Notes: generated by a model from the sequence alone, not told the origin. A stretch of 64,000 bases of DNA from Thinopyrum elongatum (GCA_011799875.1 CM022299.1:342118307-342182306); one strand, 5' to 3'. Counted from the first letter of the stretch, positions 1-12,900 are shown. Numbers and translations: made by a program.

Positions 1-20
1 CTCCTGGCCAGGAAAGTGAT

Positions 21-763
21 TTGCATCTCATCCCCCAGAAGGAGGGCAAATCCCTGCGCAAGTATATCCAAAGGTCCAGCCGTGTACAATACAGCATCCC
101 GGATGTTCATCCTGCCGCCGTTATATGCGCGTTTCGTCAGAACGTGCGTAACCGCAAAATGCGGGAGGAAATGGCAATGAACAAGATCAGGGACATCGCC
201 GAGCTTTATGCTCTGGCTGATAAATGTGCACGGGCTGAAGAGGGAAGGAGGCTCCCCGGCAAGGATGTTGGCGTGGGGGGCGACTCTGAAGGCGAAGACG
301 CTGCCGCCCCGACAAAGAAGGGCTGGCGGCGAAGCAAGAAGCGTAAAGGCAAGGCCGTGCTTGCTGTCGAGGGATCGGCGACCCTGGTACCGCCAAGAAG
401 GCCAAAGTTGACGATCCCAGCAAGGAATTTGCTGGGTGCGCCTCCTGTCAGGCCTTGGCGGTTGCCGACAAGCCGGAAGGCTCCGACAAGCAGTATTGTA
501 AGATCCATCGCACCAAGGGCCATGATCTCCAAAATTGCCGGTAAGTTGAACAACTTATCGAGAAGCAGAGAGCTGAGTACGAGAGGCGAGACAAGGAGAA
601 GGCCCAAGATAGTGCTGAGGGGTCCGGCAAGAAGCACGGTGGCCGGGGGGGTCACCACGGCAAGGCCAAGCAACAGAGGGAGAGGCCCGCTCGAGGCCGT
701 GACAAAGAAGAGGGTGATGATGATGATGAAGAAGATGATGAGTCCAGTGAGCATGAATTTTAG
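21..763 (+). pseudogene. Tat-A gag remnant
   Basis: Residues from about position 21 match the retrotransposon gag fold of Tat elements (the RxNxKMREEMAMNKI-like segment near 140-190). A zinc-knuckle-like module lies at about 436-540 in a different frame from the upstream part: CASC, then a spacer, YCKIHRTKGHDLQNC. Its histidine and last cysteines are present. The frame therefore shifts near 390, and the knuckle frame hits a TAG at about 761. A lysine/arginine/glycine-rich tail and an acidic Asp/Glu run follow the knuckle. Gag would form the virus-like particle in the cytoplasm. This copy is incomplete at its 5' end and broken. Confidence 0.7.
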
Positions 764-778
764 AAAGCTACAGAGGCC

Positions 779-1645
779 ATGTGTATCGACGGAGGCACCT
801 CGTTGCATTCTTCCCACCGTCGACTTAAACAGTGGGTGCGAGAGGTTAATGCAACGGAGCCATCGTTCGATGCACGTAAACCCCTGAAGTGGTCCAACAT
901 GCCTATCATTTTTTACGCCGAGGATCACCCTGATCGCACAACCGCGGTCGGGTGCTTGCCATTGTTGGTCTCACCGACAATCCGCAACCTTAAGGTGACG
1001 AAAATGCTAGTTGATGGTGGGGCCAGACTGAACCTAATCTCGCCGGACGTGCTCAAGAGGCTCCAAATTCCTGATGAAGATCTCGAGGAAACGGGCACGT
1101 TTCAAGGGATCAATCCAGGAAGGACCCAGCCAAAAGGCAAGATTACGCTACTAGTGACATTTGGTAGCGAGCTCAACTATAGGACAGAGAAGGTAGTGTT
1201 TGATGTCACCAAGATCCCTATGTCATACAATGGGATCCTTGGCCGCCCAGCGCTGGCTAAGTTCATGGCGGCATCACACTATGCGTACAATGTGTTGAAG
1301 ATGCCCGGGCCGATAAGCGTCATCACTATCCACTCCGACAAAAAGGATGCACTCATCTGTGCCGACCAACTCTACCGGGAAGCAGTTGCAGCACCTGCCG
1401 TCAAGGCATCTGCTCCTGCCGTCGGAACTCCCGGGGGGAAGAAGAAGACCGGCAAGAACCTTGGCGCAAACTCCGGCAAGCGCACCTCCTCGGAGTGCTG
1501 TGCTCCCGTTGAGGACGTACCAGAGAGTTCCACCGGCAAGAACAAGAAACCCAAGACTGCTCCACCAGAGATCAAGAAGGTGCCTGTCAGGGAGGACAGA
1601 ACGGGAGGAACTTTCACCATAAGTTCCACCCTAGATGACAAATAG
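779..1645 (+). pseudogene. Tat-A aspartic protease region
   Basis: The segment contains the retropepsin active-site motif as LVDGGARLNLI at about 1009-1041 (D-G-G in place of D-S/T-G, usual in Tat elements) and, about 80 codons later, the ILGRPAL motif near 1234. Retropepsin would cleave the Gag-Pol precursor. A lysine/proline-rich linker follows. The reading frame is closed by TAG at 1643-1645, yet the next codons in the same frame continue directly into the reverse transcriptase, so a single nonsense change separates two parts of one polyprotein. Confidence 0.8.
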
Positions 1646-2575
1646 GAAAGCGCGCTCATTGCCTTCCTGCGGGCGAATGTCGACGTGTTTGCATGGCAAC
1701 CGTCTGACATCCCCGGTGTTCCCAGGGAGGTAATTGAGCACCACCTTGCTGTCTGTCCTTACGCGCGGCCCGTCAAGCAGAGAGTCAGGAAGCAAGCCTT
1801 GGAGCGGCAAGAATTCATTGCCGAAGAAATCAGGAAGCTAGAAGCGGCAGGATTGGTCAGAGGAGTGCTTCACCCAACGTGGTTGGCCAATCCGGTTGTA
1901 GTGCGCAAGGCGAATGGGAAATGGAGGCTGTGTATTGATTATACAGACACCAATAAAGCCTGTCCAAAAGATCCCTTTCCCTTGCTGCACATCAACCAGA
2001 TTATGGACTCCACTGCTGGTTGTGACCTACTGTCGTTCCTTGATGCCTACTCAGGGTATCATCAGATCTTCATGGCAAAAGAAGATGAAGAAAAGACCGC
2101 ATTTATCACCCCATGTGGTACGTATTGTTTTATACGAATGCCTTTCGGGTTGAAAAGTGCTGGTTCTACATTTGCGAGAGCGGTCCAAATTGGTTTTGAC
2201 CCTCAACTCCATAGAAATATGGAAGCATACAAGGATGACATAGTGGTCAAAACCAAAGACAAAGCGACGCTCATACAAGATCTAGAAGAAACATTTGCAA
2301 ATCTGCGCAAGATCAATTTAAAGCTCAATTCTGAGAAGTGCGTGTTTGGTGTTCCTTCCGGCAAGCTTCTCGGGTTCTTTGTATCTCAGCGAGGGATCGA
2401 AGCGAACCCCGACAAGATCAAAGCTATTGAGCAGATTGAAGCGCCAAGACGCGTCAAGGATGTACGTCGTCTTGCCAGCTGCGTTGCTGCCCTAAGCAGG
2501 TTTATCTCCAAATTTGCTGAGCGCGCCCTGCCCTTTTTCAAAATTTTGAAAAAAAGCAGGTCCAATGAAATGGAC
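1646..2575 (+). pseudogene. Tat-A reverse transcriptase
   Basis: A Ty3/Gypsy reverse transcriptase domain. It opens with the FAWQPSDIPGV motif, followed by the WRLCIDYTDTNKACPKD block, LSFLDAYSGYHQI, the FGLKSAGSTF block and the catalytic YKDD box near 2228-2240, where YVDD is usual and both aspartates are kept. The domain ends near the QIEAPRRVKDVRRL linker. The frame fails around 2550-2575, where a +/-1 shift separates it from the RNase H region. The in-frame TAG upstream (1643) and this shift mean no intact Pol can be made. Confidence 0.88.
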
Positions 2576-3023
2576 TCCGGAAGCGGAGGTTGCGCTGCAA
2601 GATTTGAAGAAATACCTTTCTTCTCCGTCGACACTAGTCGCGCCTAGGCCACAAGAGCCATTGCTGCTGTACCTGGCAGCGACAAATCCAGTGGTTAGTG
2701 CTGCGTTAGTGGGACAGAGAGAAGCTGATGAGGAGGCAACACCAGCGGCAGGACCGCCAAGTGACGCGGCGGGATCTTCCCCGACAAGGATTGGTCCCGG
2801 CAAGACAGGATCTGCGCAGTTAGAAGAACCAGTGCAAAAGAAAAAGATGGTGCAGCGCCCAGTTTATTTTGTTAGCTCCCTTTTGCAAGGAGCTAGGTCA
2901 AGATACTCTGGTGTGCAGAAGTTGCTCTTCAGCCTCCTTATGGCCTCAAGGAAGCTGCGCCATTATTTTCAAGCACATGAAATTACCGTCGTCACTCGCT
3001 TTCCGTTGCAACGGATTTTGTGA
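2565..3023 (+). pseudogene. Tat-A Ty3-type RNase H region
   Basis: This connection/RNase H segment starts at KWTPEAEVALQDLKKYL and reaches the PVYFVSSLLQGARSRYS and RKLRHYFQAHEITVVT motifs that end the Gypsy RNase H. A Gly/Pro/Thr-rich insertion splits its middle (about 2710-2840), which is common in Tat elements. The first catalytic aspartate motif is eroded (LLLYLAATN instead of a YLAVS-type strand), as in lineages where a second RNase H took over. The frame closes at 3021 and a short frameshifted stretch leads into the next domain. Confidence 0.75.
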
Positions 3024-3047
3024 AATCCAGAGGCAACCGGTAGAATC

Positions 3048-3944
3048 GTGGAGTGGGCGCTGGAATTGTCAAGATTTGGTCTCAAATTTGAAAGTACTTC
3101 GACAATTCAGAGCAGGGCCTTGGCAGAGTTCATTGCAGAATGGACCCCAGCGCCAGACAAAGAGGTTCAAGAAATGACTCTCCCCGGCAAGGAAATTGAT
3201 CAAGAATGGGTTATGTACTTTGATGGGGCTTTCTCGCTGCAAGGCGCCGGTGCTGGGGTGCTGCTTGTTCGCACCCACCGGAGAGCACCTCAAGTATGTA
3301 GTCCAGATGCATTTCCCCGGGAGAGTTCGACAAACAACACTGCGGAGTACGAGGGGCTGCTTGCCGGTCTCAGGATCGCGGAAGACCTTGGTATCAAGAA
3401 GCTCGTCATCAGAGGCGATTCGCAGCTTGTTGTCAGGCAAGTTAACAAGAATTATCAGAGTCCATTGATGCAAGCTTACATGGATGAAGTGAGAAAAATG
3501 GAAGAGCGCTTTGATGGTCTGCAAATGAAGCACATTCCTCGTGCCGAAAACAGTATTGCTGATGACCTGTCAAAGCGTGCTGCCCTCAAGTTGCCTGTGG
3601 AACCAGGAACTTTTGTGCTCCATTTGACTCAACCATCTGTGGCACTATCAATGAGGCAAGAAAAGAGAAGAAGGTTGAATTCTGGACAGTACTTTCCGGC
3701 AGAGCTCCCTGGAGCCGCCGGCAAGGAACTTGCCAGGATCAGCGACAAGCCTGCCGGGGAACGACAGGCTCCGGCGGAACCTCACGCTTTCGCTGTCGAG
3801 ACAAATGTTCCCCCGGCGGAAGAGATGCCTTTAGTCCTAGCTGTCGAGCCCCAAGCTCTAGCATGGGCACAGCACATTGTCCATTTCCTTCAGACAGGAG
3901 AACTCCCTGAGGAGCAGGAAGAAGCGGAAAAAGTAGCCCGTTAG
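3048..3944 (+). pseudogene. Tat-A archaeal-type RNase H (second RNase H)
   Basis: A second RNase H domain follows the Ty3 one. Its catalytic carboxylates are visible: YFDGAF near 3217, TAEYEGLLAGL near 3345, IRGDSQLV near 3413 and SIADDLSKRA near 3550. A second, archaeal/cellular-type RNase H at this position defines Tat-lineage elements; it would degrade the RNA strand of the cDNA hybrid. About 130 residues of linker, rich in Ala/Pro/Glu, follow before the integrase. The domain itself is open, but its polyprotein context is broken on both sides. Confidence 0.85.
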
Positions 3945-3950
3945 TCTACT

Positions 3951-5099
3951 ATGTACCAGTTCGTCGATGACGTCCTGTACAGAAAGAGACCAAACGGTGT
4001 GAAATTGAAGTGCATTCCTCGGGAGGATGGACTAGAGCTGTTGGCAGAGATACATGGAGGCATATGTGGCTCTCACATAGGATCAAGAGCACTTGTCGGA
4101 AAAGCATTCCGGCAAGGTTTTTTTTGGCCCACCGCTCTCCAGGATGCAACTGCACTAGTAACCAAGTGTGAAGCGTGCCAGTTTCATTCGAAGAAATCAC
4201 ATCAGCCAGCTCAAGCTCTTCAGACAATCCCTCTCTCCTGGCCATTTTCGGTCTGGGGGCTCGACATACTGGGCCCCTTCCCCCGTGCTACCGGGGGCTT
4301 TGAGTACTTGTACGTTGCGATCGACAAGTGCACAAAGTGGCCGAAGGTGGAAGCGGTGAGAAAGGTGACAGCATAATTAGCCGTCAAGTTCTTTAAAGGA
4401 ATAGTTTGCCGTTTTGGTGTGCCCAACAGGATCATCACCGACAACGACACGCAATTCACAAGTCGCACCTTCATGCAGTACGTCCAAGACCTTGGCGGCA
4501 AAATTTGTTTTGCTTCTGTTGCTCACCCGAGAAGCAACGACCAAGCAAAGAGGGCTAATGCTGAAGTGCTGCGCGGTCTCAGGACCAGAAACTTGGACAA
4601 GCTGAGAAAATGCGGAAGACGCTGGATTGATGAGTTGCCGGCGGTTCTTTGGTCAATCAGAACGACACCAAATCGAGCCACCGGCCAGACGCCTTTTGCT
4701 CTGGTCTACGGAGCGGAAGCAGTTCTCCCCATGAAACTCATATATGGGTCACCTCGAGTGCTCACTTATGATGAGCTTGAGCAAGAGCAACTGCGGCAAG
4801 ATGACGCTGTGCTCCTTGAGGAGAATCGTCTTCGGGCTGCTGTGCGAGCTGCACGCTACCAGCAAGCTTTGCGCCGCTACCATAGCCGCAAAGTTCATGC
4901 CCGAAGTCTTGAGGAAGGCGACCTTGTTCTTCGACGGATTCAGTCCGCCAAGAATTCAAACAAGTTGACGCCGAAGTGGGAAGGCCCTTATCGGGTAGTA
5001 CGAGTCACCAGGCCCGGCGCTGTCTGCCTAGAGACCGAAGATGGTGTTCCAGTGAGCAACTCCTGGAATATCAAGCATCTTCGCAAATTCTACCCATAA
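3951..5099 (+). pseudogene. Tat-A integrase, catalytic Glu lost
   Basis: The integrase has an H2C2 zinc-binding N-terminus (HGGICGSHIG, then CEACQFH), the first catalytic aspartate in GLDILGPF near 4260 and the second in ITDNDTQF near 4432. The motif expected to hold the catalytic glutamate (consensus NGQAERAN) reads NDQAKRAN near 4536, so the Glu is Lys. A TAA at 4374-4376 also interrupts the core. The C-terminal GPYRVV and KHLRKFYP motifs are intact and the frame ends at 5097-5099. This enzyme would join cDNA to target DNA; this copy is doubly inactivated. Confidence 0.88.
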
Positions 5100-5244
5100 G
5101 GCGTGGTTGCCGGGGGCCCCCGGCAACCACGTTTTTGTACAAGTCTTGCCGGCAAGGCATGTAATCCTTTGTACAAAGCCAGGCGCAGACCTTGTGCCCA
5201 GATGAATAAGCTTAAGTGTTGTGCATTTCCTTATCGATTTCCAT

Positions 5245-6010
<766 letters not shown>

Positions 6011-7707
6011 CTAGTCCCTGCGTTGTCCCTCGACCCTCTTGATTGAATCTACCTTCTCAAGGATGGGTGCGACAAGCTCCTCAAGTGCCTTGAGATCTGC
6101 ATCCTTTGGCAAGTGGTCGAGCATGTTGGTGAGATCAACGCCAGGGTTCTTATGCACCACCTTGACGAGTACCTTGCGGAGGACGGCCTGGCAAAGTTTG
6201 CGGGATTCATTGGCCAGTTGGGTCGCTCAGTTGGACTGTAGCAGCTTCAAAGCATCAATGATGCTTTCGAAGAACATGGTCAACCTGGCGCTCGAAGATA
6301 TCCTTTCTTCAGAGGAATACCTGAAGTTTTGCAGGCCATCCTGGCCCATGGTTGACAATTGTGCCGTGAGCCTCTCCGCGGTGTCGACAAGGCAATCAGT
6401 CCAGATTCTCACACCCTTCTCATAGTCAATTTGGGCGGCAGCAGCGCTCTTAAGCAAGTTCTTCTCATCCTGAAGATCTTTGCTTAGGGCCTTCTCGCGG
6501 GCCCTGCCGTCCTTAAGAGACTTCTCCAGTGTGGTCAGCTTTAGCCTCAGATCGGTAATGGCATCGTTGGCTGAAGAGAGCTGCTTGGTCTTGTCGGACA
6601 TGGCAACTTGCATCTCCGCCAGGCTGTGGAGAGTTTTCTCCCTGTCCCCTTTGAGCGTCGAGAGCTCCTTGCCGTGTTCTTCAAGATCCACCTCCAGCTT
6701 CTTCACTTTGTCGCTCAGCTTGTTCTTGGCGGCCTCTGTAGCCTCGGCAGCATCGACGGCCTCCTTGAGCTTGCCGGCGTGATCTACAGTTAGAGCTTCG
6801 AGCGCCTCCTTGTGCTTTTGCTCCAGCTCCTGGATCCGCTGCGCGACAAGCTTATCGATCTCCTCATCTTTGCCGCGAAGCTTGGTGGCGAGCGCCTGCT
6901 CACGTGCGGCAAGATCTTCCTCCTGGGCATCAAGCGCAATGCGACGCTCCGTCAGGAGAGCATCTTCAGCGGCAATTCTTTGTGCAGCTTCCTCTTGCGC
7001 CTTCTCCATGTCAGATTGTTTCAAGAGGAGCTCCGTCCAGCTTTGGCTCACTTGTTCCCGGCTGGCCGTCAACTCCTGAAGGACCTCGGCATACCAGATC
7101 TGCATCTGCTCAACACGCTTTTGAAAACCTGCTTCGGCTGCTTCGACAACTGCAATTCTGGAGTTTCCTTTCTCTTTTCGAGCACGGTGGAGTGCTTGGA
7201 GCTTGCGGAAATTTTCGCCCATAGCCCGAAGGAGCTGATCATCTTCAGATTTGCCACTGCTGGCGCTTGGATCATCAACAATTTCGAGCCCGGCAGCGGC
7301 GATGATTTCTTCATCAAAGGTTTCCCCTTCAGTCGGCGTTCCAATATTTGTCGTGCCCGGCAAGTTGATGAATAGGTTATCGCCAACCTTGAGATATTTG
7401 CTCGATGAGGGAGCTTCGGATGTCGATGGTTGGTCCTCGATGTTCGTCTCGCCGGTGGCTGGGGGCTCTGTGGCCGATGTAGCGCCTAGTGCTCCTGTGG
7501 CAGGAATGCCGTCAGTGTGGTCATCAGTCTCCTCTCCAGCCCTCTCGGCAGATTCCTTGGCGGCTTCCTCGGCAACAGTTTCGCCGACCTCGACAGTGGC
7601 ATCTTTGGCGGCCTCGCTAGCAGCGATCCTGTCAGCTTCTGCGGCAGCGTCTCTGGCGATCTCCTCGATGACAATGTTGACATCTATGTGTTTCGTCACA
7701 GGGAATT

Positions 7708-7816
7708 CTAGAGGACGAAGGAAGGAAACAAAATAAGAGCAAGATTGAAGTTCAAGAAGACAAAAAGAAAGAGAGATAAAGAAAAGGATAGCAAGCGCTC
7801 TAAGGCAAACAGTTAC
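7708..7816 (-). other. Predicted intron 3 of the Tat-A antisense gene
   Basis: The donor GTAACT is at 7816 and the acceptor CGTCCTCTAG ends at 7708 on the minus strand (109 bp). The interior is strongly T-rich, as plant introns usually are, and separates two GC-rich coding exons. Confidence 0.65.
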
Positions 7817-8026
7817 CTGCGTCGAGTTGTTGAGAGGTGGCCTCGCCCCTCCCGGCAACGTTGGCTGCCGGGGAAATGTTGCCGGTACCCATGCGTACCG
7901 GCTCCTCCTCAACCAAGATAGGCTCATCGGTGGTAACTCTTGCCGGGGATGCGCTTGTGGGCGGCGTGGTTGACGGAGGCGGCACGACGGGGGTGGTTTC
8001 CACCTCTCCCTGTTGTTGTTCTTCTC

Positions 8027-8101
8027 CTGCAAGCCCAAAGATATCAGCGGCAAGGGTAGAAACCTCAGCGCCCGCCAGCGGAAAACAAGTGGAGAACTCA
8101 C
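8027..8101 (-). other. Predicted intron 2 of the Tat-A antisense gene
   Basis: The donor GTGAGT is at 8101 and the acceptor GGGCTTGCAG ends at 8027 on the minus strand (75 bp). It directly follows three copies of a QRSP-coding trinucleotide-like repeat. Confidence 0.55.
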
Positions 8102-8250
8102 GCTGGGGGCTGCGCTGGGGGCTGCGTTGAGGGATGAGCCCCGGGCTGATGACGACAATTTCCGGCGCGCTCGTAGAGCCAGCCGGGGGCTCATCGCCCG
8201 TGGAAGTCCTCGACCTCTTCGCCACCCTTTCCACCAAGGTTTCTGCATCG

Positions 8251-8326
8251 CTGCAGAGACAAGACGAAGCAAGGCTATGAGATTACTCCGAAATTTGGGA
8301 GATAAAGGCTATGACAGGATACTTAC
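8251..8326 (-). other. Predicted intron 1 of the Tat-A antisense gene
   Basis: The minus strand shows a strong GTAAGT donor at 8326 and a pyrimidine-rich CTTGTCTCTGCAG acceptor ending at 8251, giving 76 bp. Removing it joins an Arg/Lys-rich exon to one beginning with DAETLVERVAKRSR-like codons without breaking the frame. Confidence 0.65.
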
Positions 8327-9939
8327 TCTTCCTCTTCTCGTTCCGGGCTGAAGCCGGAGATGTCGAAATCGACCTCCGTTGCGGTGTCCGTGTGAAGGGG
8401 CGGAGGAGGGGTCCTGGGCGCTTGGCTGTAGCAGGTGCAGGGGATTGGCGAGGTTCCGCCACCTCAGCCTCTGGTGCGGTTGTGTGAGACGCCCCTACCG
8501 CCTTAGTAGTTGCTGCAGGTGCGTGTCTCGCGCGCCGCGCAGGTTGCTGTCGAACTCCTTGCCGCGGCACAGTCTTGCCGGGAGCCTCGCTGCTCGAAGA
8601 GGGTTGGCATGCCACAATGCCAGAAGCGGCCTTTCGAAGAACGCGCTTGGTCTTCTTCAGAGCCGGGGGATCCTCCTGCGGCTCTTCTTAGGCTACGTCT
8701 TCATCGGACGAGCCCTCGGCGGCCGCGCTGCTCTGTTCCCCGGTAGCCTTAGCCTCCCCGGCCAGATCTTCTTCCATCACAACCTTCGCATCGCTGGTTT
8801 CCCATTCTGTGAAACCGACACTGCCAGCCTCTGCGGCAAGATTCGCCTCTTCCGCCCTAGTGGCAATATACGCCACTTCTTCGTCAGTGGTGGCGCGGAC
8901 GAGGTTTGTTTCTTCCCGGATGGCCCTCTCCGACAAGTTGTCGAAGAACTTTTGTGCTTCCTCCTCGGATGGCTCGGCCCAAGTCGCGTCAAGACCATGG
9001 GCGTTGAACATTGCCATGGTGGCGATGATTGACCCCAGGGCGGAGTTGTTGCACAAGAGGACAATTCTTGCCGGCAACCGATGTTTGTCAACGCGCTGGA
9101 ATAGCCTCTGGCGGAGAGCTCCGAGCTGCATGGCCGTCAAATTGTTGTTCAATCCAGGGCGCAGCCTCATGATGTCCGCTGTGTTCCGGTAATCCCAAGC
9201 TGGTCTTCCCTTGCTCTGTAAAGGGGCGATGCGGCGGCAGAGGAAATCGAAGCCAATCATCTCCATTGTGAGCCCGGCAGCTTTCAGGCGAAGGATTCTG
9301 GTGGTGGCGATCGTGAGCCTCTCGTCCTCCGCTGCGAAATCGCCCTAGTCACTGCCGTGGACTGCCTTCTGCTATCGAGGCAAACAGAATGGATGGGGAT
9401 CTGCTTCCTTGATCCAGCACCACTCAAACCGCCATTCTTCCCACTTCTCGCGGTAGACCCCATCTGGGTATATCTCCTTATTCCAAGCCCTTGGAATCCA
9501 GGCGATAGAACCGAAAAGGGCCTCTCCTTTTTGGATGCGAGGAATAAAGTAATGGCAGAAGAGGGCAGTGTTGGGAACTACTCCGGCAAAGTTTTCACAA
9601 AGATGAGCGAAGACAGACATGCACATTACGGCATTCAGCGTGAAATCAAGAAGATGGAAGCCGTATGTGTACATAATATCGTTGAAGAAGTCGGAGAATG
9701 GAGGACAGAGTCCGCAATAGAAATAAGCGGTGAAGAAGGGATATCTGTCAGGTCCGCTCTCAGAACAAGAACCTGGAATCACGCAAGTTGCGGGGTGAGC
9801 TTGCGTCTCCCTCACCCACATGCACTGGTACCGGTTCTTCAAGGCCCTCGCATCGAGCGTCGGAGCGAAGACGACGTACTTTTTCCGCATCTTCACCAGC
9901 TCGCTCTCCGGAACGACGGTTTTCTCCTCCTTGCCCTTG

Positions 9940-9944
9940 CCCTT
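9940..9944. repeat. Target site duplication, left copy (CCCTT) of Tekay-A
   Basis: CCCTT here is repeated exactly at 24127-24131, on the other side of the 14.2-kb insertion. A 5-bp duplication is the expected product of Ty3/Gypsy integrase. Confidence 0.95.
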
Positions 9945-12900
9945 TGTGGCGCCCCCGGTTCAATCGTACACTAATCATACACGCAAACGTGTACGATCAA
10001 ACCCAGGGACTCACGGGAAGATATCACAACACAACTCTAAACACAAATAAACGGAGGTCCACAATATTACAGACCAGGGATCCGAAGATCCGAATACATA
10101 AGTCAGTCATACAAATAATATCTGGGTACAGACATAGTTAGACAAGTTCTGCCTTAAGAAGGCTAGCACAAACAGCGACACTAGATCGAAAGGCGTTGGC
10201 CTCCTGCCTGGGAGCCTCCGATCCTACTCCTGGTCAGCTGGCTCGATCCAGTAGTACGTGCCCTCTGGACCCGCCTGGTAGTAGGCTCCGGTGGTGGCGT
10301 CTGGCTCCTGGACTCCATGGTCTGGTGTATCATCAAGGTGGGGTATATGGGGGAAAAGAGAAAATAAAGCAACCGTGAGTACTCATCCGAAGTACTCAGC
10401 AAGCAAGGATCTATACTACATATGCAACATTATCAATGGAGAAAAAGGCTGTATATGTGGACGGGGCTGCAGAAATGCCAAAGAATAGAGAGAAAGGCCT
10501 AGTTCTATCGAAGACTAGCATCTTCAAACATCTTCTCAAAGCCATCATCTTGCAGCAGTAGAAGAGAGTAGAATAGCATTTTTTTAGCAAACATGTTGAA
10601 GTACAGCTCAAAGATCCTTCCTCGACTCCCAGCGAGAAAGTAATCCCGAAGCTTCAATTAGTAACAAGTATCCAGTTTAAGTAGGTAGATCGGGATACAC
10701 AAACTGAGCGTCCTTTACGTAGGACCGGCTATCGATAGAAGATTTCATCCCTGCAGGGGTGCACTACTGTTACCCCACACGCTCGATCAACTCTGGTCGG
10801 ACATACTGATGGGTAATGCCGTCCTCGGAAGATCAACACGAAGCAGCGCTCTACCTAGGCTCAGCAGAGAGGTCAGCACGCCGGACTAACCTATGCACCC
10901 AGGGGTGTCCGGGCCATCGCCCTGGGCACCCTGCGCGTTGCGTGGCTGGCCGGGGGTGCAGGCGGACACTGAACTCGCCAGTGAAGTATCCAGCCCAATC
11001 CGCGATCAGCCCGCACGGTGTGAATCGTGACGTCTGATAAGCTTTCGGCGAAACGTACATCGCAGAGGGCCATAACCATTATCCCGCGCGGTGGGCAGTG
11101 GTATGGGCACGTCGACCCCTCAGATCACACACCAATCCAATAGGCTCATTAGTATCAAGCGGAGACAATCAGAGTCTCTGATGCTCCGCCACAGTGTCAC
11201 ACTCGAGTGCCCTTCCGGCACACCCGAAATCATAGATCCCCAGCGGGTACCCACCAGGGTGGACCGCCTGTGAAAAGGTCAAGTAACCGTGTGGTCATAA
11301 TCATCAGGGTGAACGTAAGAGGTATCACCCTCGAGGTTCACACTGAGGGGTTGCACGACAGAGTCGTATCGGACATGGAGAAGGAGGAATCACCCTCGAT
11401 GACCACGACCGTACAGCTATGCTGCAGAGTATTCATCAGGAGTGCGTTACGAGGTATCACCCTCGGCACTCGATAGTTACTACGCAGAGTCGTACAACTA
11501 AGGGGTGAAGTGAGGCGTCTGTCTCTGATCGACGATCACTTGATCGAGTCGTCGATGAACAAGCAGGGGCGACAAAGTAAGGTGGTGGGGTCACAGATGG
11601 GTCATAAACCTATACTAAACAGTTTATCATAGGCAGGTAAGATAGCAATGAACAGGGTACAACAGCAGGCTATGCATCAGAATAGGAGCATACATTAACA
11701 GTAGCGAAATCTAATGCAAGCAGAGGAGAAAGAATGGGCGATATCTGGAATGCTCAAGGGGGGGCTTGCCTGGTTGCTGGCAAGAGAGGGAGGTCGTCAA
11801 CGGGCTGTGTCCAGTAGCGTAGTCGTACTCGACAGCAGCGACGTCGGTTCGGTGCTATCGAGAGAGAAGGGGGGGAGAGAAACAATAAATTCACGGCAAT
11901 AATGCAAACAATATGTATGACATGCCAAATGATATGCCGGGGTGTTCTACTGCCTAACTAAATGATTTAGTTAATTTAGGAATTTATTCGGATTTATTTA
12001 ATTAAAGTTGGACACTATCATTATATCGAAATCGGCTAATTGTTCAACGTTCTTATAGTTGCGGGCATCTGACGGATACCGAGGGCGTATCCGGGTTCGT
12101 ATCGTCGTTCTGAGCAAGTTTCATGTACAAAGTATTTTCATCGGAGTTACGGTTTAAAAGATATGATTTTCTAAAGTTTTTATTAATCTGAAATTTTAAT
12201 TAATTATTTAATTCAACATTATCCGAAACAGTGATTGATGAAGTCAGCATGACATCATGCTGACGTCAGCAGCCAACTGACGGGTGGGTCCCACCTGTCA
12301 TAGGCTGTTAGGTTAATTAGGTTTATTAATTTAATACTGATTAATTAACACTAATTAGTTAATTAGATTAACCTAATCAGGATTAATAACTAATTAATTA
12401 TTTATTTATTTATTTAATAATTATTTTATTATTTCTATTTTTATTTCTATTTCTTTTAAATCGTTTTTAGGGGGGTGGGCCCATCTGTCAGCGGCCACAG
12501 GGGGGGCAGGGAAGACAAGTGGGAACGGAGGCGCAACAGCAGTGGAATTACGGCAACGGTGGGGCGGCTAGGTGCAGCCAGACGTCGTCGCTTTCCGCTA
12601 GCGGACCGAGGGCGACGGCGAGAGGGGACAGGGGAGGATTACCAGTGAAGGGAGAAACGGGAGAGAGAGAGAGACGGATGGGAAGGGGGTGGTCCTCAGA
12701 GAGAGAGTACAGCGGGGGAAGTGGGAGAGAGGAAGGAGAGGTCCATGGACGTGAAGAATCTTGATGATTCCCGAGGTAGACCACAGACCGCGCACGCACG
12801 ACGGAATCTGCGAAAGAGAAGAAGCGAGGAAGAAGACTTGGATTACCTACGAGCGCGGTGGACGTAGGGCTCGAGGGGGGGAGCGAGAAAGCCGAGGTCG

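Larger units (their letters stand above)
6011..9944 (-). pseudogene. Tat-A antisense gene (gypsy-type Transposase_28-like plus coiled coil)
   Basis: A long minus-strand gene typical of Tat elements. Its start codon is at 24149, but the Tekay-A insertion separates the first eight codons from the rest. Reading down from 9944, the segment 9896-9372 matches the family Pfam calls putative gypsy-type transposon (FFxxxFxCGLCPPFSDFF-like, FAHLCENF and FIPRIQKG motifs). The segment 9266-8690 continues it, followed by Ala/Glu-rich exons and a long heptad coiled coil (about 7200-6230) ending at a TAG at 6011-6013. Three introns with GT-AG ends can be placed (8326-8251, 8101-8027, 7816-7708). In-frame stops lie near 9375, 9345, 8688 and 6227, so it is decayed. 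Its function is unknown; the Pfam name does not imply demonstrated transposase activity. Confidence 0.8.

Noticed and set aside
206..928. 240-codon minus-strand ORF over the Tat-A gag
   Set aside because: It is the shadow of the gag frame on the other strand; no domain, and it crosses the recognised zinc-knuckle region.
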